A stretch of 64,000 nt of DNA, taken from contig NZ_JAUTBJ010000002.1 in NCBI RefSeq assembly GCF_030819175.1, forward strand, positions 2,937,001 to 3,001,000, given 5' to 3'. This document shows positions 34,807 to 44,131 of this stretch, piece after piece; the stretch's first letter is position 1, and the number at the start of each line of letters is the position of its first letter. The DNA is from Sphingomonas sp. SORGH_AS_0879 (GTDB lineage: Bacteria; Pseudomonadota; Alphaproteobacteria; Sphingomonadales; Sphingomonadaceae). The translations under genes were made by a program, and so were the position numbers. A model generated the notes under the pieces. It was not told where the DNA came from and did no database searches. It was given only the letters and a program-made list of their open reading frames with translations.

Positions 34807-37227
34807 TCAGAAGCCGGTGTGCCAGCCGACGAGCGCGGCGACGGAGCCGTCGGTGACGTCGTGCATGATGCCGAGGCGGAGCGGCATGGCGGTGCGGCTG
34901 ACGTAACCGGCGGTCAGCTGGACGCGACGTTGCCCGGCAAGGCTCGCGCGGGTGACGCCGTACATCACCGAGCGGGTAGCAAGGTCGTAGCCCGTCCCGA
35001 GGGTCAGCTCCGCCGCGCCCGCCTCGATGGCGAGCGGCTGCGCGATCCCCAGCGTCAGTAGGCCGCCGGGCACCGCGCCGGTCGCCTGCACACCGATCCG
35101 GCTGCCGAGGATCGGGGTCGCGCCGGTGACGAGCGAAGCGGCGTCGATCTTCAACCGGGTAACGCCCAGCGACCCGTATCCCTCCAGCGTCCAGCCATCG
35201 GTCACGCCGATCCGGCGATGCACCTCGACCATCACCGTGCGGGCGCCGCGTCCCAGCCGCAGCGCGCCAGCGCCGGTCGGCATGCCCATCAGCGTGCCGT
35301 CCTCGTCGATAAACGAGGCACGCAGATCGAGATCGCCCCGGCTCCAGCCCAGCGTCATCGCCTGCGCGGCGCTGCCGGCGGTGCGTCCCGCCGCCATGGT
35401 CAGCCCGAGCCGCCCTCCACCGACCGCCCGATCGAAGCCGAGACTGGTTCCGGCCTGCGGGACATAGGCGAGCACGCCATCGGCGAAGGGCGCCAGCCCC
35501 ATCACGTCCGCCTGGAGCATGTCGGCGCCGTTCCACGCCGCGTGCACCCCGGTCGTCCCATCGGTGTAGCCAAAGGTCCCCGCCGTCGCTGCGGCGCGGA
35601 CCTGATCCTGTCCGGGACCGAAGCGGACGCTGGTATAGCCCATCGTGCCGCTGAAGCCGCCAAACGACAGGCTGGCTTGTCGCCCCATCTGCTGGATGCG
35701 ACGCTCGATCCGGTGGTCAGCCATGACCTGCGGCTGGACGATCAGCGCGGCGATTGAGCCGGTGAAGTCGCGGCCAAAGGCGTCGAGCACCGTGACATGC
35801 GACAGTGCGGTCTGGATCGCAGCGGTGCCGACCGCGTTCGGCACCACCATCACCGATGTGGCGATGCTCGTCTGAGTGCTGCCGTTCGACAGCGTCGGAT
35901 TGACCGGCGCCAGCGCCGCCTGGAAGTCGACCAGCCCCATGCCGAACACCTCGTCCGGCCCCGGCGCACCGATGTCCCTGGCGGTCTGAAGGATGACGTC
36001 GCCCGCCTGCTGGCCGCTCAGCTGCGACCATTTCGACAGGATGTCCGCGGCGAGTCCCGCCACCACCGGCGCTGCCGAGCTGGTGCCGGAGAAGACACCG
36101 ACAGTGCCGTCGACCAGCGTCGTGACATTGGAGCCGACCGCGACGACGGTGCGGTCCTTCATCGTGCCGGCCTTGTTGGAATAGGCCTCGATCTCGTACT
36201 TGTTCAACGCCGGGCTGAGCGCGCCGACGAACAGCACCGCCTTGCGATTGTCGGCGGTGATCCACTGCGCATTGTAGGGATCGGCGCCGCTGAAATTGCC
36301 GGTCGAGTTGACGAGCAGGCCGCCCGTCGTCGCCAGCCGCTCGGTCGCCGAGGTCCAGCTCGCGCTGCCACCGACCAGCGAGCTGCTGACGATCTTGATG
36401 CCTTTGTCCGCCGCATAGCGGATGGCTTCGTCGGTGTGCGACAGGATCTCGCCCTGCGTTTTCTCGTCCCGATCGGCGACACGCAGCGCGACGATCGTGG
36501 CGGACGGGGCATAGCCGACGGTCGCGTTGCCGTTGATGCGTGCCGCGATAATGTTGGCGACCGCCGTGCCGTGATCCGACGCGCTGCTGCCTAGCTCATT
36601 CCGCTTCGTTCGCGTGCCGTCGGCGGCCACGACATAGCCGAAGTCCTTGGACAGCGTCTGGTCGATGCGGCCGTCGAGCTCACCGTTCACGTTCATCACG
36701 CCATCGTCGACCACGGCGACGGTCACGCCCTGACCGGTGTGCCCGCTGTCGAGCGCGTACAGCGCGTTCATGAACTCGTTCGCGCCGTAGTTGCGGCGGA
36801 ACTCGGGCGTGTCGTTGACTGATCGGATCGGCTGCTTGTCCGACGGGGTAATCACGTATCCCACCGGCGGCGGCACCGGCGCCGAATAGACGGGCGGCGT
36901 CGGGGTTGGCGTTGGCGTTGGCGTTGGCGTTGGCGTTGGCGTTGGCGTTGGCGTTGGCGTGGGAGCCGGTGTCGGCGTGGGTGTAGGTGACGGCGTCGGA
37001 GACGGCGTTGGCGTGGGGCTCGGTGTTGGACTCGGCGACGGTGTCGGACTTGGCGTCGGCGACGGTGTGGGCGTAGGTGATGGACTGGGCGTCGGCGTCG
37101 AGCCGCTGGCGGGCGGTGGCGTCGCCACGCTGCCCGCACTGCTGATCCCGCCGCCGCCGCCGCAGGCGGCGATCGTCAACGCCAGCATGCTGGCCGACGC
37201 CGCCCTGATCCCACGTATCCCAACCAT
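34807..37227 (-). CDS. Subtilisin-type serine protease autotransporter with lipoprotein signal
   Basis: 806 aa from ATG 37227 (GGGGG 6-10 nt upstream; ATG 37233 also possible). Order: lipobox LTIAAC with Cys22, a Ser/Thr-Pro linker (about 41-112), S8 catalytic domain with Asp174 (VAVVDDGV), His219 ([10 protein letters not shown]) and Ser383 (FSGTSSAAP), then a barrel-like autotransporter domain from about residue 545 ending in Phe (VGWHTGF). It is predicted to be displayed on, or released from, the outer membrane. The lipobox on an autotransporter is notable, as is the tandem-repeat linker. A structured region lies upstream. Confidence 0.85.
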   Translation of the reverse strand: MVGIRGIRAASASMLALTIAACGGGGGISSAGSVATPPPASGSTPTPSPSPTPTPSPTPSPTPSPSPTPSPTPTPSPTPSPTPTPTPAPTPTPTPTPTPTPTPTPTPTPTPPVYSAPVPPPVGYVITPSDKQPIRSVNDTPEFRRNYGANEFMNALYALDSGHTGQGVTVAVVDDGVMNVNGELDGRIDQTLSKDFGYVVAADGTRTKRNELGSSASDHGTAVANIIAARINGNATVGYAPSATIVALRVADRDEKTQGEILSHTDEAIRYAADKGIKIVSSSLVGGSASWTSATERLATTGGLLVNSTGNFSGADPYNAQWITADNRKAVLFVGALSPALNKYEIEAYSNKAGTMKDRTVVAVGSNVTTLVDGTVGVFSGTSSAAPVVAGLAADILSKWSQLSGQQAGDVILQTARDIGAPGPDEVFGMGLVDFQAALAPVNPTLSNGSTQTSIATSVMVVPNAVGTAAIQTALSHVTVLDAFGRDFTGSIAALIVQPQVMADHRIERRIQQMGRQASLSFGGFSGTMGYTSVRFGPGQDQVRAAATAGTFGYTDGTTGVHAAWNGADMLQADVMGLAPFADGVLAYVPQAGTSLGFDRAVGGGRLGLTMAAGRTAGSAAQAMTLGWSRGDLDLRASFIDEDGTLMGMPTGAGALRLGRGARTVMVEVHRRIGVTDGWTLEGYGSLGVTRLKIDAASLVTGATPILGSRIGVQATGAVPGGLLTLGIAQPLAIEAGAAELTLGTGYDLATRSVMYGVTRASLAGQRRVQLTAGYVSRTAMPLRLGIMHDVTDGSVAALVGWHTGF
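36905..36958 (-). repeat. Nine tandem copies of GTTGGC in the protease linker
   Basis: Nine uninterrupted copies of the hexamer GTTGGC (+ strand) encode alternating Pro-Thr in the linker of the protease. Because the unit is 6 bp, gain or loss by slippage changes linker length by two residues without breaking the frame. Flanking sequence to 37090 continues with imperfect Pro/Ser/Thr codons. Confidence 0.9.
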
Positions 37228-37265
37228 CGTCATCCCCCGATGGGGATGCACGCCGGCCAGCCGGC

Positions 37266-37290
37266 GGCACCCCGTTGAACCCAGGGTGCC
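37266..37290 (-). promoter_or_regulatory. Hairpin just upstream of the protease start
   Basis: GGCACCC (37266-37272) and GGGTGCC (37284-37290) make a 7-bp stem in the leader, 38 nt before the ATG at 37227, followed downstream by a second near-palindrome GCCGGC/GCCGGC (252-257/260-265). Could influence translation; no T-run, so not a clear terminator. Confidence 0.45.
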
Positions 37291-37301
37291 GGCCTTCTGG
37301 A

Positions 37302-37463
37302 GACCGGAATGTTGGAAACCTGTTACTAGACAGGCGCGAACGCCTTTAAGCCGGGCGGCTCTGGACATACGCGTCCGCCACCCGGTCACAGAACTAGGTC
37401 CTGTAAACCTTGGCCTTTCGGCCGGCTCTAGTAACGGGGTTTCCACGCCCCGGCCCACAGGAC
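37302..37463 (-). other. Highly structured region with two inverted copies of a GGAAACC...GTTACTAGA module
   Basis: Module A: closing stem GACCGG (37302-37307)/CCGGTC (37382-37387) around CCTGT/ACAGG (37319-37334), GGCG/CGCC (37333-37344) and a GGCGG...CCGCC-type arm. Module B: closing stem GTCCTGT (37398-37404)/ACAGGAC (37457-37463) around GGCC/GGCC (37412-37423) and CGGGG/CCCCG (37435-37452). On the minus strand, the protease strand, the short hairpin loops read TTCG (A) and GAAA (B), both classic stable RNA tetraloops. GGAAACC-N(1-2)-GTTACTAGA is present forward in A and inverted in B. Either a structured 5' leader or a palindromic doublet element. The rest of 37464-37767 shows no gene. 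Confidence 0.55.
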
Positions 37464-37767
37464 AGACTCCCACAGGCCACCTCAAGCTATAGCCCAATCC
37501 TTAACGGATTGCGACAGTCTGGAAGGCTTTCGGACGGCACAGCCATGCCAGAGGCATGGAAAAGGGCGCTGGCGGTGCTGAACCTAACGGACGGATGAAG
37601 CGAAGGTTCTGAAAGAAGGGAAAAACAGGGTCGGCATCCGCCGGCTCGGCCCTCGATCAGAATTTTCGTCGTCGACTGGTTCTGCCGGTCATCCCCACCA
37701 TCGCGTGTCCTTACCCCAGCTGCCTCGCGCGGCGTGGCGGAGGGCATGTGCCTGGAGCACACCGCCT

Positions 37768-38421
37768 ATGCTTCCCACACCCACCATCACCACTGTGAAC
37801 GTCGCCGCCCTCGACGTCGGCCATCGGCTCGGCCTCGATCGGCAAATACCCATCGGCGCTGCCGTCCTGACCGCCCGCCTGCAAGGTTCGACGGTCCACT
37901 TCTCGCTCGACAGCTACATCTTGCGACCATCGGACCCCGCCGACGCGCTGCTGGCCTGGCTCGACCAGAAGCTGACGACCGATGGCGCGACGATCACCGG
38001 CTATCGCCTGAAGGACGCCATCGCACTGCTCGATCGGCTGCCCGGCGCCGAATGGTCGCCAGCACTCCGCGCGCTGGCGGGCTGCGGACAGCAATATCTG
38101 TTCGATCTTTCGGCCAGCGTCGACGATGGGCCGCTGACCCTCCAGGAAGCCTGCGTCCATTCGCAGATCCTGTGCGCGCCGGTCGATCCGGACCGCCGCT
38201 TCGCTGACTGGGTGCGATCCGATGTCAGCGAGATCGAGCAGGACGCACAGGTCGACGTGATCGCCGTGTTCCGGCTCGTCATACGCCGTCTCGCCAAAAT
38301 GAACCCGGTCGATCGCAGCATCGCTGCGGCCATCAGCACGCACTTCGCCGAATGGCTGGGCGAAGCCGATTACGCCGCCACCCGGCTCCATGTCGCGGAC
38401 CTGCTGTCCGCCGCCAACTGA
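37768..38421 (+). CDS. Divergent DEDD-exonuclease-like protein (paralogue 1)
   Basis: 217 aa from ATG 37768. Shares layout with the intact exonuclease-like gene at 39166: a first strand with an acidic residue (VNVAALDVGHRLG, where the usual DxE is DVG), the ALLAWLDQKLTTDGATITGYRLKDAIALLDRL segment, and a late QVDVIAVFRLVIRRL resembling the third exonuclease motif. The second carboxylate of motif I is missing, so catalysis is doubtful. Homology is inferred by eye and weak. First of three same-strand genes. Confidence 0.45.
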   Translation: MLPTPTITTVNVAALDVGHRLGLDRQIPIGAAVLTARLQGSTVHFSLDSYILRPSDPADALLAWLDQKLTTDGATITGYRLKDAIALLDRLPGAEWSPALRALAGCGQQYLFDLSASVDDGPLTLQEACVHSQILCAPVDPDRRFADWVRSDVSEIEQDAQVDVIAVFRLVIRRLAKMNPVDRSIAAAISTHFAEWLGEADYAATRLHVADLLSAAN

Positions 38422-38461
38422 TCGAACCCGGCCGCATCGTGGCCAAGCTCCAGGAAAAACT

Positions 38462-39115
38462 ATGTCTCTCATTGATCTATCGATCGAGGAGCGCGGCTTC
38501 GCGCCCGCGTCGATCGCGCTCGCCGTCCGTACCATCGGCGCCTGTCCCGCCGCCCGCCACCGACCGGATGCCCGCATCCTCTGCGGCATCGGCGTCCTTA
38601 CCGTCACGCCGGACGACGGTGGCCACCGGTTCACCAGCGACGCCCGGTGTCTCGGCGAAGGCGATACGCCCCGCGATCTGCTCGACTGGCTGGAGCCGCA
38701 AATCGCGTCGACCGGCGCAGTGATCAGCTGGGACAATTTCGGCGCCGTCCCACGCCGACTGCTCGCGCTTGCCGACCCGGTGCGCCATCCGCAGATCATC
38801 ACGGTCGCGGCCGACACCGCGGGACGATGGCGGGCCCTGCCGCTCGGCCACACCTGGCACCTGCGCCAGGCGCGCGCCCACCTCATGCCCTGCGTGTGCC
38901 CGCCGCGGACGCCGGTCGACGAATGCCCGGCGGCCATGCCGACCGTCCTGCTGCCGGCCCCGGCGACCACCGCGGTCGAACTGGTCAACGAGGCGATCGC
39001 CGGCTGGCGATGCTGGGCACAGGGCTTCGGCGATTTCGACGACGCCGACCACCCCGCACAAGCCGCGCTCCGCGCCCTTGACCGATGGCGGGGCGAGCAG
39101 CCCGCCACCCGCTGA
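38462..39115 (+). CDS. Divergent DEDD-exonuclease-like protein (paralogue 2, degenerate)
   Basis: 217 aa from ATG 38462, the same length as its upstream neighbour, 40 nt away. It keeps the DLLDWLEPQIASTGAVISWDNFGAVPRRLLAL segment that parallels the neighbours, but has no DxE motif. A cysteine-containing stretch HLMPCVCPPRTPVDEC could bind metal. C-terminal TAVELVNEAIAGWRCWAQGFGD is helical. Probably a non-catalytic paralogue; relationship inferred by pattern only. Confidence 0.4.
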   Translation: MSLIDLSIEERGFAPASIALAVRTIGACPAARHRPDARILCGIGVLTVTPDDGGHRFTSDARCLGEGDTPRDLLDWLEPQIASTGAVISWDNFGAVPRRLLALADPVRHPQIITVAADTAGRWRALPLGHTWHLRQARAHLMPCVCPPRTPVDECPAAMPTVLLPAPATTAVELVNEAIAGWRCWAQGFGDFDDADHPAQAALRALDRWRGEQPATR

Positions 39116-39165
39116 CCTTCCCCCAACCGACATGCGGGCGCGCGAGCGCCCGCCGGAGAATCACT

Positions 39166-40029
39166 ATGCAACATGACCTGACCTCGCTCTGGAAGAGCAA
39201 CACGCCCCGCTTCGTCGTCGTCCTCGATGCCGAGCTCGCCTATGACCATGAAGCGCACGCCCGCTACCAGGCGAGCGAGCGTTTCCTCCCCGCCGATGCC
39301 GCGCACCTGTCGCCGCGCGAACTGCGCACCGATCCGCGCGTGACGCCGCGCTGGCCTTGCCACCGGATCACTACCCTGTCGTGGCTGGTGATGACCGAGG
39401 CGGAAGACGGCCTGCGGCCGGTGCGGCTGGAGACGCGCGGCTTGCCGGAGCAGGATGAAGCCGCCGTCCTGAAGGCCTTCTTCGCCGACATGGAACAGCT
39501 TGGCCATGTCCAGCTCGTGACGTGGGGCGGCTTCCATTCCGACCTGCCGCAGATCCTGATCGGGGGGATCGACGCGGGGTTGCGGTTGCCATCGTGCCTG
39601 ACCGGCCTGTTGACGCCGTGGCGGCGCGACGCCTCCGGGCACGTCGACCTCTGCGGCGAAATGTGCGGCGGGGCAGCCCCCGCGCACCTTGCCGAGGTCG
39701 CCGCCAGGCTGGGTGTCCCGGCCAAGCTGACCTGCCGGCCGAATCTCGTCTCGCAATTGATGCAGCAGGGCAAGTGGTCGGCGGTCCGCTCGGTCGCGGA
39801 GGGGGACGTACTAAGCACGGCGGCACTGCTGATGCGCTGGCGCCACTTATCCGGCGGCACCGCCTCCGTCCTGGAGGCAATGCGGCGGCTGACCGGCTTC
39901 GTCGCCGAGCATTGCGCCCACCGCCCTTACGCATCCGACTGGCAGCGCTACGCCGACGACCTGCTCGCCGCGTCCTTCGCGGCGGAAGCCCGCAAATTGG
40001 AAACCCTGGGAGCCTCGGCCTGCAACTGA
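39166..40029 (+). CDS. DnaQ/PolB-type 3'-5' exonuclease-like protein
   Basis: 287 aa from ATG 39166 with CGGAGAA 7 nt upstream. DEDD-type motifs look complete: RFVVVLDAELAYD (motif I, DxE), LVTWGGFHSDLPQILI (motif II, FxxDLP-like) and SVAEGDVLSTAALLMRW (motif III, DVLxT as in predicted PolB-associated exonucleases), with GHVDLCGE between. Expected activity is 3'-5' removal of nucleotides from ssDNA or RNA. It lies in tandem with two degenerate relatives and an unknown gene. Confidence 0.6.
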   Translation: MQHDLTSLWKSNTPRFVVVLDAELAYDHEAHARYQASERFLPADAAHLSPRELRTDPRVTPRWPCHRITTLSWLVMTEAEDGLRPVRLETRGLPEQDEAAVLKAFFADMEQLGHVQLVTWGGFHSDLPQILIGGIDAGLRLPSCLTGLLTPWRRDASGHVDLCGEMCGGAAPAHLAEVAARLGVPAKLTCRPNLVSQLMQQGKWSAVRSVAEGDVLSTAALLMRWRHLSGGTASVLEAMRRLTGFVAEHCAHRPYASDWQRYADDLLAASFAAEARKLETLGASACN

Positions 40030-40081
40030 GCCGTGATGATGGCCTCTTCGAAGGGGCGGAAAAGAAAGAAGGATCAACGAT

Positions 40082-40621
40082 ATGAGCGTCATCGAATCGA
40101 TGGACACGATGCAGGCCTGGACCGTCGGCCTGCGCCTCGCCATGGGCTATCCGCAATATGCGCCCATCGGCAATCCGATCGCCTACGCCTCGGGCGGGCG
40201 CAAGAACTTCGCCGAGGCGCTCGAGATCGCCGCCATCGTCGAGCAGACCAACCGCGACCTCGTCCTCGTCGCATTCGACCTGCCCATCGCCGACGGGCCA
40301 GTAGGCATCTCGCTCGCCACCCGCGGCAACATCCTTGTCGACTGGCACGCCGATGTGCAGCCCTATCTCGCCAGCGACGACGGGGTCATCGAACTGCTCA
40401 GCGACACGCACCGCTGGTCGGTCGGGCCACGCGCCATCCTGACCGCGTCGCCGCTGCCGTCCCGCAGCCGGATCAAACGCGGCATCGAACGCGCGCACCG
40501 GCGCTGGCGGCAAGCCGCCGATCAGATGCGCGGCATCGAGTTGCACGGCTCCCTCTTCATCCCCGCCGGGGGCAGCTACGCCGACGCGATACCGACGGAG
40601 GTAGTGCGGGCGGCAGCGTGA
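40082..40621 (+). CDS. Hypothetical protein after the exonuclease-like genes
   Basis: 179 aa from ATG 40082 with AAGAAGGA as ribosome site. No family recognised. Mixed alpha/beta with LVLVAFDLPIADGPVGISLATRGNILVDWHADVQPYL and a basic stretch RSRIKRGIERAHRRWRQAADQM that could contact nucleic acid. Probably in the same transcript as the three exonuclease-like genes. Confidence 0.5.
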   Translation: MSVIESMDTMQAWTVGLRLAMGYPQYAPIGNPIAYASGGRKNFAEALEIAAIVEQTNRDLVLVAFDLPIADGPVGISLATRGNILVDWHADVQPYLASDDGVIELLSDTHRWSVGPRAILTASPLPSRSRIKRGIERAHRRWRQAADQMRGIELHGSLFIPAGGSYADAIPTEVVRAAA

Positions 40622-40810
40622 GGCGTCGTCAGCCTCGTTGGCGCGTAAAGTGTGCGTACCGTCAACGCTGACAGGACTGTCACATCGTTGGTGGTCGATT
40701 GGACGGCAGAGTTCAATCGACCGCCAGCCCGTCCACTTTCGACCAAAATGTGTCGTTCGCGCCCACCCCGGCGAACGTCTGGTTTCAACGGTAGCTGCCG
40801 TTCGCACTGA

Positions 40811-41077
40811 TTAGGTGTTCAGGCCCGGCATCTGATGGATCGGATTGACTAGGTACCGGTCCGGCTCTGATGTCCAGATTTTGCGATGTGCTCGTGGGGC
40901 GTGAGGCCGCTGAGCGTCTTCAGCCAGGGGCGAAGCATAGGCGGCGATGAAGTCGGCGAGGTGCGTCCGCAGCTGGTCATGGCTGTCGTGGTGGAAGCGT
41001 TTGACGGTCGCCTCCTTGATCATCCGGTTCATCCGCTCGAACTGGCCGTTGGTCCACGGGTGGTTCGGTTTGGTGAC
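40811..41077 (-). pseudogene. Remnant of an IS481-family transposase C-terminus
   Basis: Reading leftward: VTKPNHPWTNGQFERMNRMI, KEATVKRFHHDSHDQLRTHL, then a damaged patch and IWTSEPDRYLVNPIHQMPGLNT before TGA, the familiar end of IS481 transposases. Only the last part (about 85 codons) remains, the middle AAYASPLAEDAQRPHAPRAHR has been scrambled by frameshift, and no upstream half is present. The surrounding gap (40622-40810 and 41078-41213) has no other gene I can support. Confidence 0.8.
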
Positions 41078-41213
41078 CTACAAGGAACGTCGCTCCGCCG
41101 CACTAACTGAGTGGAAGTCGCTCGTCAGCTGAGCGGCGACATCATAGACCGAGCTGCGGCGACCCGAGACCCGTCCGCCTTTATTCGACAGCTCCCTCGG
41201 TAGCGATCCCCTT

Positions 41214-41936
41214 TCATGATCGCGCGACAGTCCTGCCGCCATTCCACAGCAGGGCCGTCGACAGGGCATAGACGATGAAGAACCCGACATTGAGGACGGC
41301 GGCGAAGAACCATGGCCCGACCGGGGGCGGTAGCGCCGCGCCGATAGCGGCGAGCAGCAGCGGTGCGACCGGGTTGAGGATCACCGCCGACCAGCGGGGA
41401 TAACGGGTCCGGCGAGCCAGGATCGTCGCGCATAACAGTGCCATGCCCAGCGCGAGTGGGACCACCGCCAGAAACCATGCGATCGATTGCATCCGGCTGA
41501 ACTGCGCCCCCAGCGTCAGCAGCGCTGGATGGGCAGCGGCGGGAAGCGCCGGGATCGTCTTGTTCACCATGGCGGGGTAGTAAAAGGACGCATGGCCGAG
41601 CGGCGACCAAGCATTGGCGCAGAAGAGCACTATGAACGCAGCGAAGGGCAGGATGCCTCCGGCTGGTTTCAGGCCTTGATACAGATGCCAGTTCCCGGCC
41701 AGATATAGCGGGATCGACAGGTTGGCGATCATCGCCCCCGCGGCGAGCCTTGGCTCGTCGAATGGCAGCATCCACGCTAGCGCCTTGAACGGAATGCGGT
41801 CGGCATAGTCGCGCAACAACAGCGGGAATTGATCGGGTGAGGACGTGCCGCCCACCAGCAGGACATCGCCGATTGCCGAGCAGATCGCACCAAGAATGCC
41901 GGCAATCCCGGCGGCCCGGATCGCAAAAAGGTTCAT
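41214..41936 (-). CDS. Multi-pass membrane protein (DUF6796-like)
   Basis: 240 aa with about seven hydrophobic segments, beginning AIRAAGIAGILGAICSAIGDVLL and including ANLSIPLYLAGNWHLYQGLKPAG, the pattern of DUF6796-like proteins. Function unknown. Starts 10 nt after the PepSY gene, so it may be the last gene of the iron operon or an independent insertion near the IS remnant. Confidence 0.6.
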   Translation of the reverse strand: MNLFAIRAAGIAGILGAICSAIGDVLLVGGTSSPDQFPLLLRDYADRIPFKALAWMLPFDEPRLAAGAMIANLSIPLYLAGNWHLYQGLKPAGGILPFAAFIVLFCANAWSPLGHASFYYPAMVNKTIPALPAAAHPALLTLGAQFSRMQSIAWFLAVVPLALGMALLCATILARRTRYPRWSAVILNPVAPLLLAAIGAALPPPVGPWFFAAVLNVGFFIVYALSTALLWNGGRTVARS

Positions 41937-41945
41937 GTCGCGCTC

Positions 41946-43556
41946 CTATATCGTTGCGGTGGCAGGATTGGCCCAGACACTGTCGCGCGGCCCCGCCACG
42001 GACCGCCGCCGGGCGGCGCGCGCCATCATGGCGAAACCGCTCGCGCCGAGAATCGCGACCAGGTCAACCAGTCGGCTCGCGCCGGCATGGCTCCAGCCTT
42101 GGGCCAGCACAGGCGACAGTAGCGTGGTGAGCGGAATGGCGGCGGTCGCGGCGGCAGCGAGCCACAACAACTCCGATCCGCCGCGCGCCGCGCCGCGTAT
42201 CAAGGCCCAGACGACGGCGGCGACGAACACCAGATAGTAGATGCGGCTATGCCATGCGGCGAGATCACCCTCGTGGGGGGGAACGTGGGGGGAAAGCCAT
42301 TTGGTGGCAGCGATCGTCAGCGAGATGCCGGCGATACAGCCCAGCGGCACGCCTACGGTCAGGCTCCCCAGGACGCGGGTGGTGCGGGTCTGCGTCACCG
42401 CGCCGGCCTTGCGCTCCTTGCGGCGGCGGCTCTCGATCCAGAGAAGATTGCCTGAGTAGAACAAGAACGCACCGGCAAGACCCAGCAGGAAATAGGACCA
42501 GCGCACGGGCGCTCCACCGAAGCTGCCGAAATGTAGCGTGAAGAACGATGTCACCGCCGCGAACCACGGTCCCTGACGCCCCGGCATATAGTCCGCCCCG
42601 GTTATCGCGCCGGTGCGGGTGTCGATCTCCGCCCGACCATAGGTCGGCGCACGCATCCCATAGCGCGGATCGACCCCGGTGATGTCGCCGTGCGCGCCCT
42701 TCTTCGCATCGTAACGATAGGTGATCGAGCGGAGCGCGAAGCCGGGCGCCTGCGCCTTGATGCGTCGTTGTAGTTCGGCGGGCGACAGCGTGCCGTGCAC
42801 TGCTTCGAACGCTGGCGGCTTCGGGGGACCGGGCGGTGGCGGCGCTCGCCGCTCGACCTTGGCCGCACCGACCTGATGCACCGTGCCCTGAGCGTCGTAG
42901 ATCTGGTCGTGAAAGGCGAAGATGACGGCGGTAATCGCCATCACGATGTGGAACGGCAGGCTAAACAGCCCGAGCAGATTGTGCAGGTCGAGCCACATCC
43001 GCTTGACGTTCTTGCCGAAGCGCAGCGCGAACAGGTCCTTCACCAGACTGGGCAGCAGACAGATGACGCCGGAGATGATCGCCACGGCGTAGAGCAGCGC
43101 AATCACGCCCATGACCGGCATTGCCGCGCTGCGACTAAGCGGGAGACCGACCTTCTGGTGGAGTACATCGACGAACTCCGCGACCGGCGAGGCGTCTTGC
43201 CGCACCACTTGCACCGTCCCATCGGGCGCCAGCGCGGCGAGGAAGGTCGGGCCCGGCGCGCGGCGGTTGCCGGTGGTCCAGCTCAGCCGCGCGGGCTCAT
43301 CGGGCCCGGTTTCGAAATGCACCGTATAGGCCGCGCGCGCGTCGGGCCGCGCGCGCAACACTTTTTCGATCAACTCGGGCGTGCGATCGAGCGTCGGCGG
43401 GGTTGAGATGCCGGTCGGCGCAGACGCCCAGCGGTTCAGCGGCTCTGCGAACATCGTGATCGCCCCCGCATAGAAGGCAATGAACAGCGCCAGTCCCGCG
43501 ATGATCCCGACCCAGCTATGCACGTCCTTATAGGTCTTTATGACATCGGTCCGCAT
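41946..43556 (-). CDS. PepSY-associated TM-helix protein (siderophore-iron reductase type)
   Basis: 536 aa. N-terminal TM helix WVGIIAGLALFIAFYAGAITMF, PepSY-like periplasmic loops (SPAELQRRIKAQAPGFALRSITYRYD), TM pairs around LHNLLGLFSLPFHIVMAITAVIFAFHDQIYD and a C-terminal helical membrane block. His residues in TM helices (HSW, LHNLLGLF, PFHIV) may bind haem. Such PiuB/FegB-like inner-membrane proteins reduce ferric siderophores or supply electrons for iron release. Fifth gene of the TonB receptor operon. Confidence 0.8.
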   Translation of the reverse strand: MRTDVIKTYKDVHSWVGIIAGLALFIAFYAGAITMFAEPLNRWASAPTGISTPPTLDRTPELIEKVLRARPDARAAYTVHFETGPDEPARLSWTTGNRRAPGPTFLAALAPDGTVQVVRQDASPVAEFVDVLHQKVGLPLSRSAAMPVMGVIALLYAVAIISGVICLLPSLVKDLFALRFGKNVKRMWLDLHNLLGLFSLPFHIVMAITAVIFAFHDQIYDAQGTVHQVGAAKVERRAPPPPGPPKPPAFEAVHGTLSPAELQRRIKAQAPGFALRSITYRYDAKKGAHGDITGVDPRYGMRAPTYGRAEIDTRTGAITGADYMPGRQGPWFAAVTSFFTLHFGSFGGAPVRWSYFLLGLAGAFLFYSGNLLWIESRRRKERKAGAVTQTRTTRVLGSLTVGVPLGCIAGISLTIAATKWLSPHVPPHEGDLAAWHSRIYYLVFVAAVVWALIRGAARGGSELLWLAAAATAAIPLTTLLSPVLAQGWSHAGASRLVDLVAILGASGFAMMARAARRRSVAGPRDSVWANPATATI

Positions 43557-43562
43557 CGGCGA

Positions 43563-43859
43563 TCATCCGAGAAGAAGGCGAGTGGCGACGTAAAGCGCCC
43601 AGGCCAGCAGATTGGCGAACGCGAGCCAGCCCCATGCCCGCGCGCTGCTGCGGAACAGGAAACATAGGCCGAGGATCGCGCACCAGATCGGTGCCGCCAG
43701 CCACATGGCAAGCTGTCGCTGCGCGCTGAAGACATCATCGTCGGTCGCGCATAGCGCCGCGAACGTGCAGGTCAGCGCCATGGCGAGGGTGAAGCCGAGA
43801 ATGGTTGCGGCGGAGGCCTTGCCGAACCAGTCGCGACTGGTGAGCGGCGTGCGGCTCAT
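43563..43859 (-). CDS. Small membrane protein of the iron-uptake operon (DUF3649-like)
   Basis: 98 aa from ATG 43859 (start overlaps the previous stop as ATGA). Three hydrophobic helices: ASAATILGFTLAMALTCTFAAL, QLAMWLAAPIWCAILGLCFLF and ARAWGWLAFANLLAWALYVA. Resembles the small iron-uptake membrane proteins that accompany PepSY reductases; the exact function is unknown. Confidence 0.62.
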   Translation of the reverse strand: MSRTPLTSRDWFGKASAATILGFTLAMALTCTFAALCATDDDVFSAQRQLAMWLAAPIWCAILGLCFLFRSSARAWGWLAFANLLAWALYVATRLLLG

Positions 43860-44131
43860 CGCAACGCCTCCTGCCGGAACCGCCACCAGCGGACGATGGC
43901 GGGCACGATGCTCCACACCAGCATTGCGCCGGTCGCCCAGGTGAAGACGGCGGTCGCCGGTCCTTCTATAGTCAGCAGCAGAACCAGCGCGATCAGCAGG
44001 AGCAGCGCTCCGGCCATCCGATAAGGACGTCTGTCGACATGGTGACGTACCAGCGCCTGATGCGGGGTACCGACATAGAGGCTCAATGCCCCACCGACCG
44101 TCGCAAGCGCCGCGCACCACGCCGCGATCAT
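43856..44131 (-). CDS. Small membrane protein (DUF3325-like)
   Basis: 91 aa, three TM helices, with the family-like HQALVRHHVDRRPYRMAGALLLL. Commonly found beside PepSY proteins in siderophore loci. Both its ends overlap neighbours (ATGA), so it is tightly co-translated with the esterase and the next membrane protein. Confidence 0.68.
   Translation of the reverse strand: MIAAWCAALATVGGALSLYVGTPHQALVRHHVDRRPYRMAGALLLLIALVLLLTIEGPATAVFTWATGAMLVWSIVPAIVRWWRFRQEALR

Noticed and set aside
36895..37090. Repeat-rich stretch resembling a CRISPR or minisatellite
   Set aside because: It is an in-frame Pro/Thr/Ser linker of the protease with no spacer-like unique segments.
37302..37463. c-di-GMP, cobalamin or other known riboswitch
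   Set aside because: The expected conserved cores (such as the GEMM GCACAGGGCAAACC-type segment or the cobalamin B12 box) are not present; only generic stems and tetraloops are visible.
40811..41077. Functional IS481 transposase
   Set aside because: Only the C-terminal part remains, with an internal frameshift scar and no inverted repeats that I can pair.
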